Made by a program: the position numbers and the translations under genes. Below the pieces are notes generated by a model. That model saw nothing but the letters and a program-made list of their open reading frames with translations, was not told the origin of the DNA and ran no database searches. A stretch of DNA of 39,709 bases from Acetatifactor sp. (lineage in GTDB: Bacteria; Bacillota; Clostridia; Lachnospirales; Lachnospiraceae). Shown in pieces: positions 1 through 7,367 of the stretch. Location of the stretch: contig JAFLRM010000008.1 in the NCBI GenBank assembly GCA_022511465.1, forward strand, positions 41,391 to 81,099, in the 5' to 3' direction. Position 1 is the first letter of the stretch. Every line of letters starts with the position of its first letter.

Positions 1-117
1 AGGAAGCCGAGTACATCGAGGAGGCGGAATTTTACGAGGAGGAAGCCGAGTACATTGAGGAGGCGGAATTTTACGAGGAGGAAGCCGAGTACATTGAAGA
101 GGCAGAAGTGTACGAGG
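1..117 (+). repeat. Three visible copies of a 39-bp in-frame tandem repeat
   Basis: Units lie at 1-39, 40-78 and 79-117. The first two differ by a single base and the third has drifted in its second half. Each encodes 13 residues of the pattern EEAEYIEEAEFYE, giving a very acidic cytoplasmic tail ahead of the transmembrane helix. The array is cut by the left edge, so the copy number is unknown. Confidence 0.93.
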
Positions 118-2219
118 ATTCCGGATGGGGTGATGAGGAAGTATATGCGGAGGACTCAGCCTATAAAGATGAAAAGAAAAATTGGTTTGTGTCAATCTGG
201 CATACTTTTCTTGATATGAGTACCATGGATCGCGTTATCACTGCCACCGGAGTGGCAGTTTTAGTGCTTGCCATTGTCACCGGCGGTGTGTACGCGTCTG
301 CATCCATGATTGACCGTCAGATGGATGAGTTTGTCAGTGTGGGCAGTCAGCTCGAAGGAATTGATCTCATCGGAGATCAGGGACTTGTAGCTATGGCAGA
401 TGAGCAGAGGGCACGGATCATTGCGGCGAATATGGTGACGGAAGAGCAGACAGGCTATAATGAGGCGGAGTATGGCAGTGAGGTCACAGTGGCCTTGGAA
501 ATGGTGTCTGTGCTGAAAGACTTAAAAATTAAATTTGTCAATAAACAAAACGGTAAGCTGATAGCTAATGTGCCATTCAGCGTTGCTGTGACGGACGCCG
601 ACGGCAACAGCCTTACTTGGACGGATGATGATATGGACGGTATCATCTACTATAAGGATCTAAAGCCTGGCAACTTCACGGTGAGTTTGGTTGCACTGAC
701 GGATCCGAAGTATGCGAAATATATTCTTCCCACGGCAGTTCAAAAGGTGGAGGTAAAGAAGACGATCGCTTACCAGAAAGTAGATGTGGCGAACGAGGTG
801 AAGAAAGAGTCCGAGGTCAATGCAGCCAAGGAGGACACCAAGAAGAATGAGACACAAGTGGAGTCTTCCCTGAATGACACGGTGACCTGGGTGGAGAGCA
901 CAAAGAGCAATGCCACCTATGAGGAAGTGTCTAAGGAATCTATATCGGATCCCATGACGCTGGTAAAGAGCGGAACTTTCCTGCGCGTAGCGGGGAGAAC
1001 AGTGGAAGTAGAAGATGTCTCCGGCAATGAAGGCGGCAGTGGAACTACGCCCCCTGGCACGGTACAGCCTACAACGCCTCCTGTGGAGCCACCGGATATC
1101 ACGCTGGATAAGACATCCGCAACGGTCTATACAATGGAGCCGGTCACTCTCAAGGTTTCTCTCAACAAAGATACCGGTAATGTTGTTGTAAATGCAGTTT
1201 CTTCCGATACGAATATTGCAACCGTGTCCGTCAGCGGAACCACAATTACGGTGAGCGGAGTAAAAGCGGGCAGTGCAACCATAACGGTCGGTTATACCAT
1301 GAATGGCAATGCCACGGATAAGAAGGCTACCTGCGCTGTGACGGTCAAAAACAACCCCAAGAATGACACGAACACCGGACTGAAGGATAAAAACGGCAGA
1401 CAGCTCTATGTTCCGGACGGCAATAGCTATCGGGAGGCAACCTATGCGGATTATTATACGGCGCAGCATTTCTTTATCAGCACCGGTGTGAAGTATACCG
1501 GTTGGCAGACTATCGACAACAAGGTTTATTTCTTTGATTCCAACGGCAACAAGGTGACCGGTGAGCAGGTGATCCAAGGTGCCAAGTATAATTTTGCCAG
1601 CGATGGTTCGCTTGTGACCGGTTCCGGAACAATGGGAATTGACGTTTCCAAGCACAACGGCTCCATTGATTGGAATGCGGTGAAGAATTCCGGAGTTTCC
1701 TATGTGATCATCCGCTGTGGCTACAGAGGTTCCACTGAGGGGGCACTGATCGAGGATCCTAAGTATGTCACCAACATCAAAGGAGCTACGGCGGCGGGCC
1801 TGAAAGTGGGTGTATATTTCTTTACCCAGGCTGTCAACGAGGTGGAAGCCGTGGAGGAGGCGTCCATGGTGTTGAACCAGATAAGCGGCTACCGGATCTC
1901 CTACCCTGTTTTCTTGGATGTGGAGTCCAGCGGCGGCCGCGCTGACAAGATTGACAGTGCCACCAGGACCGCCGTCTGCAAAGCTTTCTGTGCAACTATC
2001 AAAAATGCAGGCTACACGTCGGGCATCTATGCCAACAAGACTTGGCTGAACACCAAGCTGGATCCCAGCGCACTCAGCGCATACAAGATCTGGCTGGCAC
2101 AGTATGCGGCAACTCCCTCCTATACGGGCAGATATGATCTGTGGCAGTATAAGTCCACTGGCAGGATCAGTGGGATCAGCACCGATGTAGATATGAATAT
2201 CAGCTATCTGGGCTACTAA
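1..2219 (+). CDS. Membrane-anchored GH25 lysozyme-like protein with Big_2 and cell-wall-binding modules, 5' end missing
   Basis: The reading frame is open from the first base of the window, so the gene starts upstream; an internal GTG at 108 is not the real start. The visible part begins with acidic 13-residue repeats, then a transmembrane helix (about nt 231-300, MDRVITATGVAVLVLAIVTG). A SpaA/Cna-B-like beta domain (about nt 520-770) follows, then a Thr/Pro-rich linker, a Big_2 Ig-like domain (about nt 1095-1350) and choline-binding-type repeats (TGWQTIDNKVYFFD, about nt 1495-1620). A C-terminal GH25 domain starts at nt 1632 (MGIDVSKHNG), with the acidic pair in LDVES near nt 1917-1925. GH25 enzymes cleave the MurNAc-GlcNAc bond of peptidoglycan. 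The order predicts an acidic cytoplasmic tail and an extracellular hydrolase. A paralogue with the same SpaA-like plus GH25 layout lies at 3518-4786. Wall remodelling around polymer export is an inference from location. Confidence 0.88.
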   Translation, partial: EAEYIEEAEFYEEEAEYIEEAEFYEEEAEYIEEAEVYEDSGWGDEEVYAEDSAYKDEKKNWFVSIWHTFLDMSTMDRVITATGVAVLVLAIVTGGVYASASMIDRQMDEFVSVGSQLEGIDLIGDQGLVAMADEQRARIIAANMVTEEQTGYNEAEYGSEVTVALEMVSVLKDLKIKFVNKQNGKLIANVPFSVAVTDADGNSLTWTDDDMDGIIYYKDLKPGNFTVSLVALTDPKYAKYILPTAVQKVEVKKTIAYQKVDVANEVKKESEVNAAKEDTKKNETQVESSLNDTVTWVESTKSNATYEEVSKESISDPMTLVKSGTFLRVAGRTVEVEDVSGNEGGSGTTPPGTVQPTTPPVEPPDITLDKTSATVYTMEPVTLKVSLNKDTGNVVVNAVSSDTNIATVSVSGTTITVSGVKAGSATITVGYTMNGNATDKKATCAVTVKNNPKNDTNTGLKDKNGRQLYVPDGNSYREATYADYYTAQHFFISTGVKYTGWQTIDNKVYFFDSNGNKVTGEQVIQGAKYNFASDGSLVTGSGTMGIDVSKHNGSIDWNAVKNSGVSYVIIRCGYRGSTEGALIEDPKYVTNIKGATAAGLKVGVYFFTQAVNEVEAVEEASMVLNQISGYRISYPVFLDVESSGGRADKIDSATRTAVCKAFCATIKNAGYTSGIYANKTWLNTKLDPSALSAYKIWLAQYAATPSYTGRYDLWQYKSTGRISGISTDVDMNISYLGY

Positions 2220-2255
2220 ATTGAAAGATTTTTATAGCCAGAATAGGAAGTTTTA

Positions 2256-2264
2256 TGCTATACT
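2256..2264 (+). promoter_or_regulatory. Possible extended -10 promoter for rfbB
   Basis: TGCTATACT matches an extended -10 element (TGn plus TATACT at 2259-2264). No good -35 lies 17 bp upstream, although TTGAAA occurs at 2221-2226. It sits in the 106-bp gap between the GH25 gene and rfbB. Confidence 0.4.
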
Positions 2265-2325
2265 GAGAACAGAGACTGCGGCGTCTGTGAGATGTGCGGT
2301 ATGCCGCTGATAGGAGTATGTTACA

Positions 2326-3414
2326 GTGATGAGAACTTATCTGGTGACGGGAGGAGCCGGTTTTATCGGCTCCAACTATATTCATTATATGTTTCAAAAG
2401 TACGGTGATGAGATACGCATCATCAATGTGGATGCCCTGACCTACGCGGGCAATCTGGAGAATTTGAAGGATGTGGAGAACCGTGACAACTATACCTTTG
2501 TGAAGGCGGATATCTGTGACAAGGAGGCGATCGCAAAGATCTTTGCGGAGAATGACATTGACAGGGTGGTTCACTTTGCAGCGGAGAGTCATGTGGACAG
2601 AAGTATTCGTAATCCTGAGGTGTTTGTGCAGACCAACGTGCTGGGGACGGCAGTGATGCTCAATTGCGCCAAGGCGGCGTGGGAGCTTCCCGACGGCGGC
2701 TTTAAGGAGGGCAAGAAGTTTTTGCATGTCTCCACAGATGAGGTGTACGGTTCCCTGCCAGATGACGACAATGCCTTCTTTTATGAGACGACACCCTATG
2801 ATCCCCACAGTCCCTACTCGGCCAGCAAGGCCAGCTCGGACATGCTGGTGAAGGCGTACATGGACACATACCGTTTTCCGGCCAATATTACCAATTGTTC
2901 CAACAATTACGGCCCCTACCAGTTTCCGGAAAAGTTAATTCCCCTGATCATCAACAACGCGCTTCAGGGTAAGAAGCTTCCGGTCTACGGTGACGGCAGG
3001 AATGTCCGCGACTGGCTGTTTGTGGAGGATCATGCCAAAGCTATTGACATGGTTCAGGAACAGGGCAGACTGTTTGAGACCTACAATATAGGCGGACACA
3101 ATGAGAAGCAGAACATTGAGATCGTAAACATCATTATAGAGACTCTGCAGGAGATGCTGCCAGAGGACGATCCCCGAAAAGCGTTGGTGACCCAGGATCT
3201 GATCACTTATGTGGAAGACCGCAAGGGACACGACCGCAGATATGCTATCGCGCCGGACAAGATCAAGTCGGAGATTGGCTGGTATCCTGAGACGATGTTC
3301 AAGGATGGCATCCGGAAGACGATCGCATGGTTCTTTGAGCATGAGGATTGGATGCGGAATGTCACGAGCGGTGATTATCAAAAGTATTATGCAGAAATGT
3401 ATGAGAACAGATAG
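2326..3414 (+). CDS. rfbB: dTDP-glucose 4,6-dehydratase
   Basis: This NAD-dependent extended SDR enzyme converts dTDP-glucose to dTDP-4-keto-6-deoxyglucose, the second step toward dTDP-L-rhamnose and related deoxysugars. The N-terminal nucleotide-binding motif TGGAGFIGSN, the family-typical DALTYAGNLENL, the STDEVYG stretch and the catalytic YSASK are all visible. The length of about 361 residues is normal for the family. The start is GTG at 2326 or ATG at 2329: TAGGAG at 2311-2316 is 9 nt from the GTG and 12 nt from the ATG, and the protein differs by only one residue. The partner genes rfbA, rfbC and rfbD are not in the window, so they must be elsewhere, or the keto sugar is used differently. 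A rhamnosyltransferase-like GT2 at 22375 fits a rhamnose-containing polymer. Confidence 0.95.
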   Translation: MMRTYLVTGGAGFIGSNYIHYMFQKYGDEIRIINVDALTYAGNLENLKDVENRDNYTFVKADICDKEAIAKIFAENDIDRVVHFAAESHVDRSIRNPEVFVQTNVLGTAVMLNCAKAAWELPDGGFKEGKKFLHVSTDEVYGSLPDDDNAFFYETTPYDPHSPYSASKASSDMLVKAYMDTYRFPANITNCSNNYGPYQFPEKLIPLIINNALQGKKLPVYGDGRNVRDWLFVEDHAKAIDMVQEQGRLFETYNIGGHNEKQNIEIVNIIIETLQEMLPEDDPRKALVTQDLITYVEDRKGHDRRYAIAPDKIKSEIGWYPETMFKDGIRKTIAWFFEHEDWMRNVTSGDYQKYYAEMYENR

Positions 3415-3450
3415 GGATCAGAAATAGTAAAGTACATTAAGAACATAGGA

Positions 3451-3478
3451 AATGGGAACGATGTATGTCGTTCCCATT
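3451..3478 (+). other. Perfect 11-bp stem-loop in the leader of the second GH25 gene
   Basis: AATGGGAACGA (3451-3461) and TCGTTCCCATT (3468-3478) are exact reverse complements around a 6-nt loop. No T-run follows, so it is a poor intrinsic terminator. It could instead be an mRNA processing, pausing or stabilising structure between rfbB and the GH25 gene. An ATG at 3452 lies inside the stem and is therefore an unlikely start codon. Confidence 0.6.
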
Positions 3479-3517
3479 CGCCAAATTTCAGTAGTTTTAT
3501 TGAGGAGACAAGAGAGA

Positions 3518-4786
3518 ATGGATGCGAAACTGCGACGTCTGACTATCCTGGGCTCTCTGGCGGCGATCCTAATGGTATCGCTGCTGGTATTTTTCACTAA
3601 TGCAGATAATAAAACCAACAACCGAAACCATACGACACCGTCCGTGACACAGACCGATGTCACAGATGGGGTTGAAGAGAAACAGCCGGCACAGAGCGGC
3701 CAGATTGGCAACAATCTCTCGGCTTTTTTGAGGGATGACAGTTTTTTTGATCAGGAAGTCAATCCTGTCCTGGAAGCGGCCAGGGATCAGAGCAACAGCC
3801 TTTCCCTGATCGTTACCTCCGTGGAGAAGGATCTGCGTATACAGGTTGTCAACATTCAGGGTGAGCCGGTAGAGGGCGAGAGCTTTTTTGTGGAGTTGGA
3901 AGATCTGGGAGAGTATAAGGATCTGGATCAGGATGGTGTTATATATATAGGTGATCTGGATGCCGGAGAGTATTTTGTGGAGCTCAGACCCATTGCGGGC
4001 TACAAGGTTCCTGTCACGCCCACTCGCGTGCGGGTGAAGGACAAGGTGGAATATTTGGCGATCGAGGATATTTCTCTGTTGATCAAGACGGAGGAGGATA
4101 TTGACGCCGAGGCCGAGGACTCCGGTGTGCGGGAGGCTCGTTCGGACGCTGACAGAACGGAGATTCAGCGTCTCCAGAGCGTCGGCGGAAAGGCAGCTGT
4201 GGGAATCGACGTGTCCAAATGGAACGGTGACATTGATTGGGACAAGGTGCGCAGAGCCGGCGTGGACTTTGCCATCATCCGTGCAGGGTATCGTGGTTCC
4301 GTCACGGGAAGTCTTGTGGAGGATCCCTATTTTGCAGCGAATATAAAGGCGGCGGCGGGCGCCGGTGTTGATACAGGTGTCTACTTCTTCACGCAGGCCA
4401 CTAACGAAGTGGAAGCGGTGGAAGAGGCTTCCGTTGTGCTGGCCTTGGTGAGAGAGTATAATATCAATTATCCCATTTTTATCGATACGGAGGGAGCCGG
4501 CGGCTCCGGACGTGCGGACGGGCTGGACAAGGAGACCAGGACATTAGTGTGTGAGGCGTTCTGTCGCACGATAGAGAATGCCGGTTATACCGCCGGAATT
4601 TATGCCAGCCGCAACTGGTATAACAACAATTTGGATGTGAGCAGGCTGGATCGGTATTTTATCTGGCTGGCGGAGTACCGTGAAGTGCCTCTGTATCAGG
4701 GATATTACCGGATGTGGCAGTACACGTCCAAAGGAAAGATTGACGGAATTGAGGGGAATGTGGACATGAATATCCGCTATGAATAA
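3518..4786 (+). CDS. Membrane-anchored GH25 lysozyme-like protein, shorter paralogue
   Basis: The start is ATG 3518, preceded by GAGGAG at 3502-3507; the upstream in-frame ATG at 3452 lies in a hairpin and lacks a ribosome site. The 422-residue product has a short basic N-terminus, a transmembrane helix (about residues 8-28), a polar linker and a SpaA/Cna-B-like beta domain containing DLDQDGVIYIGDLDAGEYF. The GH25 domain runs from about residue 228 (VGIDVSKWNG) to the end, with the acidic pair D323/E325 in IDTEG. The same domain pair occurs in the gene at 1-2219, where the equivalent motifs are GIDVSKHNG and LDVES, so the two look like duplicates. This copy lacks the acidic repeats, the Big_2 domain and the choline-binding-type repeats. 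It is predicted to be extracytoplasmic and to cut peptidoglycan. A role in making room for wall-polymer attachment is inferred from location only. Confidence 0.88.
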   Translation: MDAKLRRLTILGSLAAILMVSLLVFFTNADNKTNNRNHTTPSVTQTDVTDGVEEKQPAQSGQIGNNLSAFLRDDSFFDQEVNPVLEAARDQSNSLSLIVTSVEKDLRIQVVNIQGEPVEGESFFVELEDLGEYKDLDQDGVIYIGDLDAGEYFVELRPIAGYKVPVTPTRVRVKDKVEYLAIEDISLLIKTEEDIDAEAEDSGVREARSDADRTEIQRLQSVGGKAAVGIDVSKWNGDIDWDKVRRAGVDFAIIRAGYRGSVTGSLVEDPYFAANIKAAAGAGVDTGVYFFTQATNEVEAVEEASVVLALVREYNINYPIFIDTEGAGGSGRADGLDKETRTLVCEAFCRTIENAGYTAGIYASRNWYNNNLDVSRLDRYFIWLAEYREVPLYQGYYRMWQYTSKGKIDGIEGNVDMNIRYE

Positions 4787-4833
4787 GTTTTGTTAAAGTG
4801 GGATAGCATGCGTACAGAAAGGTAACAAATAAC

Positions 4834-5823
4834 ATGAAGAAGAGCAAACCGATCGGAATCACGATTTTTATGGTGCTGGCGTTTACCATGGCGGTAATTA
4901 TTATCGCACATAGCAATCCCGGCGCGGATCAGGACGAAGAGCTGTTAAAGAAGATCATATCCTGTGCGGTGATCGCGGTGGCCTGTGTGATTTTTGTGAA
5001 ATGGTACGATAAGTTTACTATCCTGCCAATGGAGTTGTCTCAGAGCAGGCATTTGATCTGGAAGCTGGCTAAAAACGATTTCAAAAAGCGCTATGCGGGC
5101 TCCTACCTGGGTGCAGTGTGGGCGATGACACAGCCGGTGGTGACGGTGGTTATGTATTACATTGTGTTTGACCGAATCTACAAAAGTTCCGGCCCGATGC
5201 TTCGGGGTGGCGTGGAGGCGCCCTTTGTGCTTTTCCTGACGGCCGGACTTGTACCGTGGTTTTATTTTAACGAGGCCTTGAACAACGGAACTAATGCACT
5301 ATTAGAGTATAATTATCTGGTGAAGAAGGTAGTGTTTAAGATTAGCATTCTGCCGATCATCAAGATCATAGCAGCCACCTTTATCCATGTATTTTTTGTG
5401 TGTATTCTGCTGATCGTGGCAGCGGTCTACGGCTACTATCCGAGTATTTATATGTTACAGTTGATCTACTACAGTGTGTGTCTCTTTATCTTTGTGCTGG
5501 CACTTAGCTACACTACTTGTGCTATTGTGGTATTTTTTAAGGATCTGTCTCAGATCATCAACATTGCACTGCAGATCGGTATGTGGGCAACCCCTATCCT
5601 GTGGGATATCAATTCTTTGGAGAGCAGCTGGGCGGTGACGGTACTCAAGCTGAATCCTCTGGTGTACATTGTGAACGGCTACCGAAGTGCTATCTATGAG
5701 CAGGAGTGGTTTTTTCAGGACTTTTTCTCCACCATGTATTTTTGGATCGTGACGGTGTTGTTGTTTGGATTAGGAGCGTTAGTGTTTAAGCGGCTGAAGG
5801 TGCACTTCGCGGATGTACTGTAG
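4834..5823 (+). CDS. wzm: Polysaccharide ABC-2 exporter permease (Wzm/TagG type)
   Basis: This is the membrane half of an ABC exporter for a lipid-linked polysaccharide. The canonical family start is recognisable at about residue 70 (LIWKLAKNDFKKRYAGSYLG), followed by about six hydrophobic segments. The ATP-binding partner is at 7354-8739. The protein carries an extra N-terminal region of about 65 residues with two predicted helices (GITIFMVLAFTMAVIII and a segment near KIISCAVIAVACVIFVKW) that usual Wzm/TagG proteins lack. An AGAAAGG-like ribosome site precedes ATG 4834. The gene is 47 bp from the GH25 gene with no terminator between, and 11 bp from the next gene, so co-transcription is likely. 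Confidence 0.9.
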   Translation: MKKSKPIGITIFMVLAFTMAVIIIAHSNPGADQDEELLKKIISCAVIAVACVIFVKWYDKFTILPMELSQSRHLIWKLAKNDFKKRYAGSYLGAVWAMTQPVVTVVMYYIVFDRIYKSSGPMLRGGVEAPFVLFLTAGLVPWFYFNEALNNGTNALLEYNYLVKKVVFKISILPIIKIIAATFIHVFFVCILLIVAAVYGYYPSIYMLQLIYYSVCLFIFVLALSYTTCAIVVFFKDLSQIINIALQIGMWATPILWDINSLESSWAVTVLKLNPLVYIVNGYRSAIYEQEWFFQDFFSTMYFWIVTVLLFGLGALVFKRLKVHFADVL

Positions 5824-5834
5824 GAGATAACACA

Positions 5835-7367
5835 ATGACGAGAGATAAAAATAAAATTACAAAAATACTGACATGGGTTCCTGATATCAGAATTGTTGCC
5901 ATATTTTCTGCGGCAATTTTGGTATTGTTGCTGATCCCACTGTTTCGGATCGTCCCTTATGCCGTTCCCTGGAATGACGATTATAATTATGGAAGTTTTG
6001 TTCAGGTTGCCCTGTCACAGGAGCATAGTTTTGCAAGTGCTTTGCAAGGCGCCTACTCCTGTGCGAGGATACAGTGGTATGCGTGGCAGGGAACTTTCTC
6101 GTCTATTTTTTTTATGGCGCTGGTACCTCTTGTATGGGGGGAGGAATATTACTTTTTAGGCCCTCTGTTTTTGATCCTTCTTTTGTTGATCTCTGTGATG
6201 GTGCTTGTGAGAGGTCTTGCCAGGGATGTTTTGGGGGCAGATCGTGCCAGCTGCCTCATATTGCAATCTGTGGTCGCTGCCGTGGTCATCGTGCTGCTGC
6301 ATTCCTCTCAGACGGGGTTGTTCTGGTATAACAGTGGGATACATTATGTGGGGATGCATTCCTTTTTGATGCTCACGACGGCAGCGTGGATCAGGCTGTT
6401 TACAGGAAGAGATAAGACTTTGTCCGTTTTTCTGGTGCTCTGGACCATGGTCGGTGCCGTGCTGAGCGGCGGTGCGAATTTTGTGACGACACTTCAGGGG
6501 CTGTTGGTGGTGCTTTTCTTTGCAGTTCTTGGGATCCTATTGAGAAACAAGCGAACTTTACTGTTAGTGCCATCGCTTGCGGTCTACTGTTTTGCATTTT
6601 ACAAAAATGTGTCTGCGCCGGGCAACCATGTGAGAGGTGATATCCTCAGCGGCAGCGGACTGGGAATGGATGCTTTCCCTGCAATAGGAAATTCCTTTGT
6701 GGAGGCGTTTCGCTATATCGGCGAGTTTACCGGGCTGATCACACTGGCGGTCATGATCGTGCTGATCCCTGTCATCTGGCAGATGGTAGGGAAGCTTACG
6801 TTTCAATTTCGACGACCGGGTCTGATCCTTTTGGGGACTTTCTGCCTGTATGCGACAGGCTTTACCCCCAGCTTATATTCCCTAGGACACGCGGGGTTGG
6901 GGCGAACCTTGAACGCAGTTAAGATTACCTATCAGATCCTGTTGTTTCTCAACGAAGTATACTGGCTGGGATGGATGCGCCAGAAGCTTGAGCAGAAAAA
7001 GCACATGCTTGGGTTAAAGCAGGGTGCACCGGCTTTATTTTACCCTGCGATGGGCCTGTTAATGCTGGGTATTTTTGCAATAGAACCCAATCAGGCGGGA
7101 ACCTATTCCTCCTATGGCGCTTATTATTATGTACATACGGGGGAGGCCAATGAATTTCATAAGGAATATCTTGGCCGGTTGGAAACAATTGCAAACAGTG
7201 GAGCAGAGGTCGTAGTGAGACCGTACCATTTCCGCCCATGGCTGATATGTGCGGGAGATCTGTCGGAAAATAAAGATGCCGAGGAAAACAGGGCCATGGC
7301 GTCATGGTATGACAAGGGTAGCATTATCTGTATCGAAGAAGAGGCACTGCAAAATGATTCAAAGTAG
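5835..7367 (+). CDS. Polytopic membrane protein, GT-C-like (DUF6056-like)
   Basis: This 510-residue protein has about ten or more hydrophobic segments and a first outside loop containing PWNDDYNYG. An Asp-Asp pair in the first extracytoplasmic loop is a hallmark of GT-C glycosyltransferases, which use polyprenyl-phosphate sugars on the outer face of the membrane. The loop and the following WQGTF stretch resemble DUF6056-type proteins of polysaccharide clusters, which I recall from memory only. The start ATG 5835 follows AGGAG at 5822-5826. The gene lies between the two halves of the ABC exporter, 11 bp after the permease and overlapping the ATPase gene by 14 bp, so the three are translationally linked. 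A role in decorating the exported glycan is inferred. It could instead be a structural export accessory. Confidence 0.6.
   Translation: MTRDKNKITKILTWVPDIRIVAIFSAAILVLLLIPLFRIVPYAVPWNDDYNYGSFVQVALSQEHSFASALQGAYSCARIQWYAWQGTFSSIFFMALVPLVWGEEYYFLGPLFLILLLLISVMVLVRGLARDVLGADRASCLILQSVVAAVVIVLLHSSQTGLFWYNSGIHYVGMHSFLMLTTAAWIRLFTGRDKTLSVFLVLWTMVGAVLSGGANFVTTLQGLLVVLFFAVLGILLRNKRTLLLVPSLAVYCFAFYKNVSAPGNHVRGDILSGSGLGMDAFPAIGNSFVEAFRYIGEFTGLITLAVMIVLIPVIWQMVGKLTFQFRRPGLILLGTFCLYATGFTPSLYSLGHAGLGRTLNAVKITYQILLFLNEVYWLGWMRQKLEQKKHMLGLKQGAPALFYPAMGLLMLGIFAIEPNQAGTYSSYGAYYYVHTGEANEFHKEYLGRLETIANSGAEVVVRPYHFRPWLICAGDLSENKDAEENRAMASWYDKGSIICIEEEALQNDSK

Noticed and set aside
1..117. The left-edge repeats as a possible CRISPR array
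   Set aside because: The units are contiguous, have no spacers and are in frame as acidic 13-residue coding repeats.
660..1655. A 331-codon minus-strand frame
   Set aside because: It is antisense to the GH25 gene, has low-complexity Arg/His/Leu composition and no ribosome site.
3452..3517. Upstream ATG for the second GH25 protein
   Set aside because: The codon is buried in a perfect hairpin and the extra residues are not like a signal or anchor; ATG 3518 has a clear ribosome site.
7249..7353. Longer start for the ABC ATPase at 7249
   Set aside because: It would place 35 codons inside the preceding membrane-protein gene with no ribosome site, while ATG 7354 has GAGG at good spacing.
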